In this document: positions 7,533 to 16,792 of the stretch, piece by piece
How positions within the stretch are numbered: position 1 is the first letter of the stretch
Layout of the letters: every line of letters begins with the position of its first letter
DNA from: Pedobacter steynii
GTDB lineage: Bacteria > Bacteroidota > Bacteroidia > Sphingobacteriales > Sphingobacteriaceae
Reading direction: 5' to 3'
NCBI RefSeq assembly: GCF_900103665.1
Contig: NZ_FNGY01000005.1
Location: forward strand, 504,223 to 568,222
Length of the DNA: 64,000 bases
Notes under the pieces: generated by a model
The model's input: only the letters and a program-made list of their open reading frames with translations
What the model was told of the DNA's origin: nothing
Database searches by the model: none
Made by a program: the position numbers and the translations under genes

Positions 7533-9836
7533 CTAAAGCGTCAGCTGGAAGGAAGCTTCCGAATTATCTCTGGAGTTTGTTCCCACGAATATTTTAAAAT
7601 CACCAGGCTCGGCAACAAATTTCAAATCTGCATTATAGAATTTCAGGTCCTCTACAGAGATTTTGAAACTGATGTTTTTGCTTTCTCCGGACTTTAAATT
7701 GATCTTTTGAAAACCTTTTAATTCTTTAACCGGGCGGGTAATGCTACCTGCCAGGTCTCTGATGTACATTTGAACGACTTCTTTACCCTCTACTGTACCT
7801 GTGTTTTTAACGGTGATGGTTGCGGTAATGGTTTCGCCAGCTTTAAACTTAGTCTTGCTCAGTTTAAGATTGCTGTAGTCGAAAGTACTGTAGCTCAGGC
7901 CATATCCGAAAGGATATAAAGGCTCATTGCTCACATCCAGGTAATTGGAGCGGAATTTCGAGAACCATTTCCCTTCTTCTAAAGGACGACCAGTGCTTTT
8001 TTGGCTATAATAAAGTGGAATCTGACCCACATTTTGCGGGAAAGTAGCGGTTAGTTTTCCGGATGGGTTTACTTTTCCAAACAAAACGTCCGAAATGGCA
8101 TTTGCTGCTTCTGTACCGCCAAACCAGACATTTAAGATGGCAGGAACATTTTCATCCTCCCATTTCAGTGTTAATGGTCTTCCGGTGAACAATACCAGCA
8201 CTACCGGTTTTCCAGTTTTTAGCAGGGCTTGCAATAATCTTTTTTGAGGCTCAGGAATGTCAAGGTTGGTACGGCTGGAGCTTTCTCCACTCATCTCAGA
8301 ACTCTCGCCAAGCGCGGCAACAACGACATCAGATTTTTGAGCAGTTGCGACTGCTTCATTGATCATTTCTTCTTCGCTGCGGTTATCTCTCGGAATATCA
8401 CGACCAAACATCGTGGCTCTTTTCTGATATTCAGGGTCTGTTAATAAATTGGCACCCATGCTGTGCAGGATTTTAAGATCGGTGCCTGCATTGGCTTTTA
8501 GTCCTTCCAAAAGAGAAATGGTGTTTTTTAAATCACTGTTTACGCTCCATGTTCCCGGCATGTTGCTTCCGGTATTTGCCAATGGACCAATCAGGGCTAC
8601 AGTACCAGCTTTCTTAAGTGGCAGGATTTGTCCCTGATTTTTTAACAATACAAAACTTTGAGCAGCCGTTTCACGGGCTGCTTTCAGGTGTTCCGGAGTC
8701 AGGATTTCATTCTTAGCACGTTCTTCACTGCAGTAACGGAAAGGGTCTTCAAATAAACCCAGTTTGTATTTCGCTTCCAGTACCAGTCTGCAGGCATTGG
8801 TGATTTGTTGTTCCTTAACTTTTCCTTCCTGAACTGATTTTTTCAGGGTGGTTAAGAATCCTTCACCTACCATGTCCATTTCTACTCCTGCATTGATGGA
8901 AAGGGCAGAAACGGCCTGTAAGTCGCCTAATCCATGATCGATCAACTCATTTACAGCGGTATAATCGGTAACTACAAATCCGTCAAATCCCCATTGCTTA
9001 CGCAATAAGTCGGTCATTAACCATTTGTTGGCGGTAGCAGGAACCCCGTTGATGTCGTTGAAAGAGGTCATCACACTTCCTGCTCCTGCATCAACTGCTG
9101 CTTTATAAGGAGGTAAATATTCATTATACATTCTGTGGAGACTCATATCCGTAGTATTGTAATCTCTTCCCGACTCGGCAGCACCATATAAGGCGAAGTG
9201 TTTTACGCAAGCCATCATGGTATTGTATTTAGACAAATCATCGCCCTGATATCCTTTAACCATTGCTTTCGCGATTTCTGAACCGAGGTAAGTATCTTCT
9301 CCTGATCCTTCAGAAATCCTGCCCCAACGTGGATCTCTGGAAATGTCTACCATAGGGGAGAAGGTCCAGTTTAAACCATCAGCAGTTGCTTCAATAGCAG
9401 CAATTCTGGCTGTTTTCTCGATGAGTGCCATATCCCAGGTGCAGGACAAGGCCAAAGGAATCGGGAAAGTAGTTTTATAGCCATGAATCACATCCTGACC
9501 AAAGATGATCGGGATTTTTAAACGGGTCTGATTCACCGCGATTTCCTGTGCTTTACGGATTCTGGCAGGGGTGGTCAGGGAGAAAATTCCTCCTACCTGT
9601 CCGTTTTTTATTTTGCTTTCTACGCCTGTACTCACTACAGAGCCAGTGGTTGCTTCTCCGCCAGTCAGCAGGTTGAGCTGTCCGATTTTTTCCTCCAGCG
9701 TCATTTTTGACAGGAGGTTTTTAATAAAGGTATTCATCTTTTGATCGGCCGCTGTTACCGCTTTCTTTTGTTGTGCAAAGCCGGAGCTCAGACTAAAAAG
9801 GGCGGCCAGAAAAAATAAGTAAGTCGCTTTTCTCAT
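7533..9836 (-). CDS. bglX: GH3 beta-glucosidase, secreted (BglX-like)
   Basis: 767 residues with signal peptide MRKATYLFFLAALFSLSSGFAQ. The order is that of BglX-type GH3 enzymes: N-terminal TIM barrel with MTLEEKIGQL and RDPRWGR, nucleophile in GFDGFVVTDYTAV (Asp about residue 291), the alpha/beta sandwich with GESSEMSGESSSR (acid/base Glu region), and a C-terminal fibronectin-III-like domain (KVEVKNTG-type strands, here ATITVKNTGTVEGKEVVQ). GH3 enzymes of this type cut beta-linked glucose from oligosaccharide ends. As last gene of a locus holding two GH144-type enzymes, it probably releases glucose from beta-1,2-glucooligosaccharides; related Bacteroides GH3 enzymes beside GH144 genes prefer sophoro-oligosaccharides. 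Specificity is inferred from context. The symbol reflects family, not proven orthology. Confidence 0.9.
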   Translation of the reverse strand: MRKATYLFFLAALFSLSSGFAQQKKAVTAADQKMNTFIKNLLSKMTLEEKIGQLNLLTGGEATTGSVVSTGVESKIKNGQVGGIFSLTTPARIRKAQEIAVNQTRLKIPIIFGQDVIHGYKTTFPIPLALSCTWDMALIEKTARIAAIEATADGLNWTFSPMVDISRDPRWGRISEGSGEDTYLGSEIAKAMVKGYQGDDLSKYNTMMACVKHFALYGAAESGRDYNTTDMSLHRMYNEYLPPYKAAVDAGAGSVMTSFNDINGVPATANKWLMTDLLRKQWGFDGFVVTDYTAVNELIDHGLGDLQAVSALSINAGVEMDMVGEGFLTTLKKSVQEGKVKEQQITNACRLVLEAKYKLGLFEDPFRYCSEERAKNEILTPEHLKAARETAAQSFVLLKNQGQILPLKKAGTVALIGPLANTGSNMPGTWSVNSDLKNTISLLEGLKANAGTDLKILHSMGANLLTDPEYQKRATMFGRDIPRDNRSEEEMINEAVATAQKSDVVVAALGESSEMSGESSSRTNLDIPEPQKRLLQALLKTGKPVVLVLFTGRPLTLKWEDENVPAILNVWFGGTEAANAISDVLFGKVNPSGKLTATFPQNVGQIPLYYSQKSTGRPLEEGKWFSKFRSNYLDVSNEPLYPFGYGLSYSTFDYSNLKLSKTKFKAGETITATITVKNTGTVEGKEVVQMYIRDLAGSITRPVKELKGFQKINLKSGESKNISFKISVEDLKFYNADLKFVAEPGDFKIFVGTNSRDNSEASFQLTL

Positions 9837-9861
9837 TATATGTTGTTTTTATGTGTGTTCG

Positions 9862-10518
9862 TTATTTAATCAGGTGAGGGGTTATGGCTTTGATCCAGAT
9901 GGCATAACCTTCCTGGTTCATGTGGAGCATATCTTCCAGAAAAAGCTCTGGGCGGACTGCATTGTTTTTTAACATTTTGCTGTTTACATCCAGGAACTGG
10001 GCATTTTTATAATGACTTAGGTATTCCTTAATCAGGGTATTGGTATGCGTGTTTGTTGCGGAAAATTTAGTTCTGGAAGGGCTGTTTTTTATGGAGAGAT
10101 ACAACACCGGAACATCTGGAAATTTATTTCTGATGCTGGTAAAGAAGCTGGAAAATCTGTTTAGGGTTTCCAATGCACTGACACCGTCTACGGCAATGTC
10201 ATTCTCTCCGCTATAGATTACCACTTGGCGGGGCTGATAAGGATACACCAGGTCGGCCACATAATAGTTGGCCTGGGTCAGGGTAGAACCACCGAAACCT
10301 CTGTTGATGGCATGGTAATCTTTAAAGACTGTTTCCAGGCCTTTCCATTTCTCAAATGAAGAACTACCTACAAACAGGATCCCATTTTTTTGAGGGATAG
10401 TAATGCTGTCTTTGTGTTTGAATTCCTGGATTTCTTTCCAGAAGGCTGGTTTTTCCTGAGCTAGTGTTGTTCCGCAGCTAATGCTCAATAAAACCAGGAA
10501 ATAATAAAATCGCTTCAT
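9862..10518 (-). CDS. Secreted SGNH/GDSL-type hydrolase
   Basis: Start placed at ATG 10516-10518, giving 218 residues with signal peptide MKRFYYFLVLLSISCGTTLAQ; a longer frame to 10710 lies inside the upstream gene and has no signal. SGNH blocks are visible: LFVGSSSFEKW (catalytic Ser about 53), GFGGSTL (Gly), YSGENDIA (Asn) and the C-terminal DMLHMNQEGY (Asp/His). Such proteins are usually O-acetyl or acyl esterases. It is 7 bp downstream of the GH43-like gene and 25 bp upstream of the GH3 gene, so part of the operon. It may remove substituents (for example acyl groups) from the glycan, which is inference. Confidence 0.86.
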   Translation of the reverse strand: MKRFYYFLVLLSISCGTTLAQEKPAFWKEIQEFKHKDSITIPQKNGILFVGSSSFEKWKGLETVFKDYHAINRGFGGSTLTQANYYVADLVYPYQPRQVVIYSGENDIAVDGVSALETLNRFSSFFTSIRNKFPDVPVLYLSIKNSPSRTKFSATNTHTNTLIKEYLSHYKNAQFLDVNSKMLKNNAVRPELFLEDMLHMNQEGYAIWIKAITPHLIK

Positions 10519-10525
10519 TTTTTGT

Positions 10526-12277
10526 TTAGTTAATCGCCTGCACTTTTGTTCTTTCGGAAAGGCCACTTTCATTAATGGCCTCGATACTGAAATAATAAGT
10601 TTTTTCCTTATCCATTCCTTTAAACCAATATTCGTTTGCATTGTGAACCATAATGCAGTTGTATAATTTGTCCGGGTCTGTTCCCAGATAGATGTTGTAG
10701 GCATAGGCATCGTTTGACATTTGCCATCTGATCCATGCGCTGCGTTTGTCTTTTTCCGTTCTCAGGATGATAAAATCTTTAACCATTTCCGGTTTGGAGA
10801 GGTTGCTGTTTCCGAAGACCCTGAGTCCGCTGATGGCAAATTTTCCGGTTGGCATGTGGATGTTTTCCAGTTTGATGAACCTGGCTTTGATGGGTTTTTC
10901 CAGTTCGACATAATCATGTGGCACATCTTTTTTATTCTTGCTTTTATCTGCCAGGATTTTCCAGCTGCGTCCATCCACAGAATACCAGAGTTTATACTGA
11001 TGGTATGTGCTTTGTTGTTTCCCTAAAAAGGCAGCATCCTGATCCGCATAATTAATTTGTACCGCATTGACAGTAGAAAGGGTACCGAGGTCAGACTGGA
11101 TCCATTCTCCTCTTTGATCAGAAGCGGCACTCCAATAGGTTCTGATGCTTTCGTCGACTGCATTATTGGCATTATAATTTCCCGAAGTGGAAGACACACT
11201 TACGGGTTTATTGTAGTTGAGTAACATCCATCCGGTGAAGCCGCTTTTTAAATGATTTGTGGCTTTATTAGGAAGGTAATGAGGATAATCTCCAAAAGCA
11301 GCATCCATATACATCACATCGTCTTTATCGAAGCCTGCCGGCCAGATGCCAATACGTCTTTCAAAATTGTTTTTAATGCCCAGTACCATCGTTGAAACAT
11401 GCCAGTAATTTTTCCAGTTGTCCTGGAAAGTAGCCCCATGTCCGGCACCACGGGCAAAGCCCCCGGGTTTATAAGAGAAGGGGAGCGACTGATGTTCGAA
11501 TGGTCCGAGTGGTGTTTTTCCAATTGCTACGCCATCGGCATAACCGCTGAATTCAGTGGCAGGCGCACCGTATTGAAGGTAATATTTGCCATTGTGTTTG
11601 GTCATCCAGGCACCTTCCATAAAAGGATCGAGAAAAGTATTGTCCAGATTTTCTCCGAAGCGTTGCCAGCCATAGCGGTCCGGATTCAGGAGTAGCAGTT
11701 CTTTTCTTGTTCCTATGGGCTGGAAAGTTTTTCTATTGAGTTCTACACCATAGAGCGGATAGACATTACTGCTGCCATTGTACATATATAGTTTTCCGTC
11801 GTCATCTACAAAATGTGCAGGATCCCATCCGCCAATTTCAAATTCATGAACTACCTCTTTCCAATCATTGCCCTTAGGGTTGGTGCTCATCCAGATGGGA
11901 AAGTTGCGGGAATAGGTGGAACCGAAAACAAGCATGGTATCACCTTGTATCCACACAGAAGGGGCACATAAATCGTCGTATACTTTGTGTTCCGGTCTTA
12001 AAAATGATTTGGAGACAAAAGTCCAGTTGTTCAGGTCCGGGCTCCACCAATAGCCCCATTGGTTAGTGGAAAACAAATAGTAATCGCCTTTATAATTGAC
12101 AATTACCGGATCAGCCGTGGCCCTGTGTTTTCCCTGAGTGGCAAAATTTGGGATAGGGGTATATCCATAATCCAGGTTAACCGGATTACAATAGGTGAAT
12201 TGTTTTTGCTGTGCAAATGCCACGATGCTTTGCAGGAAGCAAAATATGAAAATCGTTAAGTGTTTTCTATTAGACAT
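10526..12277 (-). CDS. GH43-like five-bladed propeller glycosidase with discoidin and FN3-like regions
   Basis: 583 residues from ATG 12275-12277 (a TTG two codons earlier is less likely); signal peptide MSNRKHLTIFIFCFLQSIVAFAQ. The N-terminal part (about 25-335) has GH43 propeller features: TADPVIVNYKGDYYLF (candidate base Asp), GGWDPAHFVDDDGKLYMY and MEGAWMTKHNGKYYL (candidate acid Glu). Residues about 345-480 (YNANNAVDESIRTYW to IKLENIHM) read as an F5/8 type C (discoidin) carbohydrate-binding domain, and the end (about 490-580) as an FN3-like domain. GH43 enzymes usually act on arabinosides, xylosides or galactosides, so in a presumed beta-1,2-glucan locus it is unexpected: either the glycan is decorated or this subfamily has another specificity. 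Confidence 0.85.
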   Translation of the reverse strand: MSNRKHLTIFIFCFLQSIVAFAQQKQFTYCNPVNLDYGYTPIPNFATQGKHRATADPVIVNYKGDYYLFSTNQWGYWWSPDLNNWTFVSKSFLRPEHKVYDDLCAPSVWIQGDTMLVFGSTYSRNFPIWMSTNPKGNDWKEVVHEFEIGGWDPAHFVDDDGKLYMYNGSSNVYPLYGVELNRKTFQPIGTRKELLLLNPDRYGWQRFGENLDNTFLDPFMEGAWMTKHNGKYYLQYGAPATEFSGYADGVAIGKTPLGPFEHQSLPFSYKPGGFARGAGHGATFQDNWKNYWHVSTMVLGIKNNFERRIGIWPAGFDKDDVMYMDAAFGDYPHYLPNKATNHLKSGFTGWMLLNYNKPVSVSSTSGNYNANNAVDESIRTYWSAASDQRGEWIQSDLGTLSTVNAVQINYADQDAAFLGKQQSTYHQYKLWYSVDGRSWKILADKSKNKKDVPHDYVELEKPIKARFIKLENIHMPTGKFAISGLRVFGNSNLSKPEMVKDFIILRTEKDKRSAWIRWQMSNDAYAYNIYLGTDPDKLYNCIMVHNANEYWFKGMDKEKTYYFSIEAINESGLSERTKVQAIN

Positions 12278-12310
12278 TATCAATGAGTTAAATGTTTAGC
12301 CAGTACCATT

Positions 12311-12748
12311 TTAGTTGAAGATTTTTATTTGCGCACAGCTTGGACATGCAAGTGCCATTCCGTTCGCAACCAGTCCGGTGACCTTGGTTTTGTGTTCCCA
12401 ATAGATCCACATGTCGTGCGCCCCTCCGGTAGAAGATAAGCTGACATTATAGATGTCATTGTTTGCCGGCAGATACCCCAGCGCGATTGGGTTGTTGGTA
12501 TTTGGCGGAAGATAATAAGAAACATAACCTCCGGAGGTTGTGTTCCATAATTGTACATAAACGCCGTCGATGGTACTGTTCGTAGCCATCAATGGAATTT
12601 GTGCCTGTATTTTCTTAACCTTTGTTTCTGAATTTATAGTTGTTTTTAAAGGGGTGTTTTTATTGCTTTTTGCAAAAGAGTTATTGGATGGACTTAAGAG
12701 TACAACGGTTAATAAGAGAGCTGTTAAAGCGGTGAGGGTTCTTTTCAT
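12311..12748 (-). CDS. Unknown small secreted protein within the utilisation locus
   Basis: 145 residues, not recognised. The N-terminus MKRTLTALTALLLTVVLLSPS is a signal peptide, cleaved probably after the SFA of NNSFAKS. A Lys/Thr-rich linker follows, then about 90 residues predicted as beta strands: VYVQLWNTTSGGYVSYYLPP, NDIYNVSL, HDMWIYWEHKTKVTGLV, ending in MALACPSCAQIKIFN with two cysteines (CPSC). The pattern of aromatic residues and short strands would fit a small beta-sandwich, possibly a carbohydrate-binding protein, but this is a guess. It lies between the second GH144-type gene (73 bp upstream) and the GH43-like gene (33 bp downstream) in the same direction. Confidence 0.72.
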   Translation of the reverse strand: MKRTLTALTALLLTVVLLSPSNNSFAKSNKNTPLKTTINSETKVKKIQAQIPLMATNSTIDGVYVQLWNTTSGGYVSYYLPPNTNNPIALGYLPANNDIYNVSLSSTGGAHDMWIYWEHKTKVTGLVANGMALACPSCAQIKIFN

Positions 12749-12820
12749 AATTTTAGATTTAAAGTTTAATGGATATGATATGGCTAAACATTTATAAATT
12801 GAATCCCCCGATTCTATAAA

Positions 12821-14170
12821 TTACTTAATTGCAGGCGTGCTAAAGCCTAGTTTTGTTAATCCCTTTTGTACGTCCGGGCTGCTCATGAATAATTTCCACA
12901 ATAAGCCGGTCCGGTAGTTTTCAATCATGACAATGATCGGTCCCTGATCAATGGCGAGGTGAGATTTGGCCACCCAATTGTGCTGTTCGCTAAAAGCATC
13001 AGCAAAGCCATATTCTGTCCAGAGCTGATCACCCATGTCTTCGTAAAAATGTCTTAAAGCCTGCATGGAATATTCCGGTGTGTAAGGAAATGCGGATAAA
13101 GCTGCGGTAGGTGTGATGACCCCCAAATCTTCCGCAGGAGAATGAGCCGCATAACCCTGCCAGCTATCGCTAGCCGTTAAACCCCAGCTTTTTGCACTAT
13201 ATCCTTTGTAGTTTTTAGGATTTTCGATGCAATAAGCCCTGTTGATCAGGGTATGATTTTTATTTTGTTCCCAATAGTCTGCGTATTTATCTTTTAATCC
13301 TCTTGGATCTAGTCCGAGATAAGAATAATGAGAGAAGAACAATGGGCCACCTCCATCAAAACCTAAGGGAAGCGTGATGTTATTGAATTTTTTGCCGTTG
13401 AAGAAGGTATTGCTCATGGCCCATCCTTCGTCGTATACTTTTTTATCAATGGCGTATTTAGGTGCAGATGCAGCAAGGACATAGGTCATCAGGCATTCGT
13501 TGTATCCCTTGATCTGGTGGTTCATGCTCCAGCCATTGTTCGGGCTCCAGTGCCAGTAAAGCACATTCTGGTTTTGAGTGAACCAATTCCATTCGATGCC
13601 TTCCCACATCCATAATATTTTATTTCTGATGTCTCTTTCGGTGGCATTGTCGACGGTATAGTATTGACGCGCTGTTAGCAATCCCTGAAAGAGAAAAGAA
13701 GTTTCTACGATATCGGCACCATCGTCTTTAGGACTGAAGCGGATGGTTTTTCCGGTTTCGCCATTTAGCCAATGTGGGAATGCGCCATGAAACATATCGG
13801 CTTTCCAAAGGAAGTCTACGATCTTTTTTGTTCTGGCTGCTGCCTGTTCCCGGGTAATAAATTTACGTTCTGAAGCCACAATGGTGGCCATGATGCCAAA
13901 ACCGGTTCCTCCGGTGGTTACGACTTCATTTCCGTATTCAAAGGCCACATTGCTGCGCTCACGCGCCATTCCGCTTACCGGATGTGCAAAGTCCCAGAAA
14001 TAACGGAAGGTTTGTTTTTGTACGAGATCCAATAACTGGTTGTCGGTTAAATTCTTTTGTATTTTTAGCTCTGGTTTGATACCTTCCGGATTTTTCTTTT
14101 GTGCGCTGACCTGCTTAAATGAGCAAATAACGATGAGCATTAAACAGGTATGGCGTAAGTGTCTTTTCAT
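12821..14170 (-). CDS. GH144-type endo-beta-1,2-glucanase ('glycoamylase' fold), copy 2
   Basis: 449 residues, signal peptide MKRHLRHTCLMLIVICSFKQVSAQ. The catalytic (alpha/alpha)6-type domain runs from FRYFWDFAHPVSGM (about 55) to the end. It carries GTGFGIMATI, HGAFPHWLNGETG, the acidic cluster KDDGADIVETSF (Asp149, Asp153, Glu156), LYWHWSPN, AIDQGPIIVMIENYR and a final LGFST. The spacing D-x3-D-x2-E equals the acidic residues discussed for the structurally solved Chitinophaga GH144 endo-beta-1,2-glucanase. Many databases still call this family glucoamylase. It is 12 bp downstream of the first copy and looks periplasmic, with no lipobox, whereas copy 1 is a lipoprotein, suggesting a surface/periplasm division of labour. 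Confidence 0.85.
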   Translation of the reverse strand: MKRHLRHTCLMLIVICSFKQVSAQKKNPEGIKPELKIQKNLTDNQLLDLVQKQTFRYFWDFAHPVSGMARERSNVAFEYGNEVVTTGGTGFGIMATIVASERKFITREQAAARTKKIVDFLWKADMFHGAFPHWLNGETGKTIRFSPKDDGADIVETSFLFQGLLTARQYYTVDNATERDIRNKILWMWEGIEWNWFTQNQNVLYWHWSPNNGWSMNHQIKGYNECLMTYVLAASAPKYAIDKKVYDEGWAMSNTFFNGKKFNNITLPLGFDGGGPLFFSHYSYLGLDPRGLKDKYADYWEQNKNHTLINRAYCIENPKNYKGYSAKSWGLTASDSWQGYAAHSPAEDLGVITPTAALSAFPYTPEYSMQALRHFYEDMGDQLWTEYGFADAFSEQHNWVAKSHLAIDQGPIIVMIENYRTGLLWKLFMSSPDVQKGLTKLGFSTPAIK

Positions 14171-14182
14171 TTTAAGTCGTTT

Positions 14183-15856
14183 TTATAAATTAGGGCTGGT
14201 AAAGCCGAGTTTTTGCATTCCTGATTTTACTTCAGGAGCGCTCATAAATAAGTTCCATAACAATTTGCTTCGGTGGTTTTCAATCATAATGATAATGGGG
14301 CCCTGATCAATGGCCAATGTGGAGCTTGCGAACCAGGCATCATGCAAGGAAAACGCATCTGTGAAGCCATAGTCCGACCAGATTTTATCGCCAAGTTTAT
14401 AGTAAAAATATTTTAAAGCCTGCATGGATTCTACCGGAGTATAAGGAAAGGAGGAAAGGGCAGCAGTAGGAGAGATGACACCATTGTCGTTGTTAGGTTC
14501 ATGAGCCAGATATCCGTTGATGTCGTCACTTGCAGTGAGACCCCAGCAGCTTTCTCCGTAACCATAGAAGTTCTTCGGGTTCGCTTTGGCATAATTGTAT
14601 TGGATCAGGCTATGCGCTTTTGTTTGGGCTTCATAATCTGCATAAGTATCTTTAAGGCCTATAGGATTGATTCCGAGGAAGGAATAATGTGAGAAGAATA
14701 ATGGGCCCCCATTAACCGGTCCCAGTGGTAATTGTACATTGTAAAAGTTACCTCCATTTTTCATACTTCCGTTATTTGCCCATCCGTTGTCATAAACATT
14801 TCTTGGGATGCCATGTGTGGTAGAGGAAGCGGCCAGTACATAGGTAATCAAGGCTTCATTCCATCCTCTGATGGGCATATTCATATCCCAACCCAAGGTT
14901 GGACTCCAATGCCAGTAGAGGGTGTTTGAATTGTTCTTTCTGAACCAATCCCATTCTACTTCATTGTAGATGGTGCTAATGTCTTTTCTTAATTGAGTTT
15001 CTATAGGGTCAGGGTTATTGAAAAATTGCCTGGCACTGAGCATGCCTTGCATTAGGAATGAAGTTTCTACCAGGTCTGCTCCATTGTCTTTTGGACTGAA
15101 TGGTATTACTGTCCCTGTATTTCCATCCAGCCAATGTGGATAAGCGCCATGAAAACGTTGTGCTTTATCTTTTAGAAAAGCGACGATTTTTTGCATTCTG
15201 CCAAGTCCTTCGCTGCGGCTGATGAAACTCCTGTGGACACCAGTGATTAACGCCATAATGCCAAAGCCGGATCCTCCTGAAGTCACGAGGTTACCCGACG
15301 TATTTCTTTCTCTGGAAAGCCCGCTGTTTGGGTGGGCAAAATCCCAGAAATATTTAAAGGTTTGTTTTTGAGCCAGGGTCAGGAGTTCGTCGTCGCTGAT
15401 TAAAGGGAATTTATCCGCGGGATCAACCTGGGTTGTGAAATTTACGGTGATGGCGCTGTTTAAATTTGCTCCTGTTCCTGCTTTTAAATTCGTTTGTATG
15501 TCAAGGAAATATTTGCTGATGGATTTTAGAGGGCTGAGGGGCTTGATGATCAGTGTCTGATCATTGTTCTCGTACGTGATTTCTGTTTTGACGGCATTTC
15601 CATCTTTATCTTTCATCAGAATGGCACTTGCTACGGAAATTTTATCAACAGGACCGGAGAAGGAAATCTTAAATACCGGACTGGCATTTAAGCCGTAATA
15701 GCTGTAGCCACTAAAAAGCTCATTTACTTTTAACGCTGTAAAGGTAAATGAACCTGCTGGCGGTTTTATGGGCTCAACGGGAATGGGTGTGTCCTTCTTC
15801 GCACAAGATAACAACAGCAATAAGGCACATGAATAGAGATAATGTCGTAAAGTCAT
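14183..15856 (-). CDS. GH144-type endo-beta-1,2-glucanase with N-terminal Ig-like domain, lipoprotein, copy 1
   Basis: Start placed at ATG 15854-15856, giving 557 residues with lipoprotein signal MTLRHYLYSCALLLLLSC (Cys18); a longer frame to 15919 would hide the signal. Residues about 35-145 form a Big_5/Ig-like domain (FKISFSGPVDKISVASAI, TLIIKPLSPLKSISKYFL). The catalytic domain then repeats the pattern of the next gene: FKYFWDFAHPNSGLSRER, HGAYPHWLDGNTG, KDNGADLVETSF (Asp257, Asp261, Glu264), YWHWSPTLGW, LTASDDINGYLAHEP and AIDQGPIIIMIENHR. It probably makes the first endo-cut on polymer at the cell surface. The Ig-like domain is a typical spacer for surface-exposed Bacteroidota enzymes. 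The paralogue pair likely arose by duplication. Confidence 0.86.
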   Translation of the reverse strand: MTLRHYLYSCALLLLLSCAKKDTPIPVEPIKPPAGSFTFTALKVNELFSGYSYYGLNASPVFKISFSGPVDKISVASAILMKDKDGNAVKTEITYENNDQTLIIKPLSPLKSISKYFLDIQTNLKAGTGANLNSAITVNFTTQVDPADKFPLISDDELLTLAQKQTFKYFWDFAHPNSGLSRERNTSGNLVTSGGSGFGIMALITGVHRSFISRSEGLGRMQKIVAFLKDKAQRFHGAYPHWLDGNTGTVIPFSPKDNGADLVETSFLMQGMLSARQFFNNPDPIETQLRKDISTIYNEVEWDWFRKNNSNTLYWHWSPTLGWDMNMPIRGWNEALITYVLAASSTTHGIPRNVYDNGWANNGSMKNGGNFYNVQLPLGPVNGGPLFFSHYSFLGINPIGLKDTYADYEAQTKAHSLIQYNYAKANPKNFYGYGESCWGLTASDDINGYLAHEPNNDNGVISPTAALSSFPYTPVESMQALKYFYYKLGDKIWSDYGFTDAFSLHDAWFASSTLAIDQGPIIIMIENHRSKLLWNLFMSAPEVKSGMQKLGFTSPNL

Positions 15857-15941
15857 GTCAAAAGGGATCGGTGATTTTGTAAAGCGTTGCCAGATTACTC
15901 CGGCAACGCTCTGAGACAATGGTATTTTACAGTTGAAGAGA

Positions 15942-16772
15942 TTATTTTCCTCTTCCTTCTAACTTCGTGATTGAGCTGATTTCATCCACAGTGAGTGCTT
16001 TATTAAAGATTTTCACTTCGTCTAACTGGCCGATTAAAGAACCTGCCCATGACTCTTTACCCGCAGTTGTTGACAGGCTAGGTGTGGTTTGGAACTGAAG
16101 GGTTCCGAACACCATTTTGGTAGCATTCTGGAAGGTAATCGGCCCGTAGTTAGGAACATTGAGTGCCTTACCAATTTTACTCCCATTTAAATAGAGCGTG
16201 AAATCTGAAGTGGTCTGATTGTAACTCAGGGCGAGGTGATTCCATTTTTTCCATGGATTCGGTACCGTATAAAGCTCAGACCAGGCTTCCTTACTATTGC
16301 TGTTGATATGGAATTTAATCAAACCTTTTGTTGCATCGCCACCATTTTCAAGAAAGATGGTGAGATTTCCCCATCCTGCAGCGGAGTTCGCAATGTCAAT
16401 GAGTCCGGTTGCTGCGGTGTTGAGATCCGACTTAAACCATAGCATCGTGGTAAAGCTTTTCAGGTTTTGCACATCAGTGGGGGTATTTGAAACGACATAG
16501 CCGTTTGCTGCTACTTGTAGTGCTTTTCCTTTTACTCCGGCAGAGAAGGAAGTCCCTGTAGGGGTGCCGACTGTTTTGGAAACACTGTCGATGGTGCTGT
16601 CGTCAAAAGACCATTGTGCAATTAAATTAGCAGAGGCCACCTGTTTGGAGTTGGAATAGCCACCAATATTTAATGCAGGTGCATAACTGGAAGGATCGAA
16701 TTTTTTTGTGCAGGAGGAAACAGCAAAAGAAAGCGCTAATGCCGACACAATATATGATAAGTTTGTTTTCAT
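15942..16772 (-). CDS. LamG/concanavalin-like domain lipoprotein
   Basis: 276 residues. Signal peptide ends in FAVSSC, a lipobox (Cys about 21), followed by a short linker and a LamG-like jelly-roll from about residue 50: LIAQWSFDDSTIDSVSKTVG, SFTTMLWFKSDL, WKKWNHLALSYNQTT, FTLYLNGSKIG and a final IGQLDEVKIFNKALTVDEI, the standard closing strand of such domains. These proteins bind glycans at the surface. The gene lies 20 bp downstream of susD and before the GH144-type genes, the slot usually filled by SusE/SusF-like surface glycan-binding proteins, so that role is likely. Confidence 0.85.
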   Translation of the reverse strand: MKTNLSYIVSALALSFAVSSCTKKFDPSSYAPALNIGGYSNSKQVASANLIAQWSFDDSTIDSVSKTVGTPTGTSFSAGVKGKALQVAANGYVVSNTPTDVQNLKSFTTMLWFKSDLNTAATGLIDIANSAAGWGNLTIFLENGGDATKGLIKFHINSNSKEAWSELYTVPNPWKKWNHLALSYNQTTSDFTLYLNGSKIGKALNVPNYGPITFQNATKMVFGTLQFQTTPSLSTTAGKESWAGSLIGQLDEVKIFNKALTVDEISSITKLEGRGK

Positions 16773-16792
16773 GTTGTAAGGTTTAATTGGGA

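Noticed and set aside
10519..10710. Longer N-terminus for the SGNH hydrolase
   Set aside because: It lies wholly within the upstream GH43-like gene and would bury a clear signal peptide that starts at 10518.
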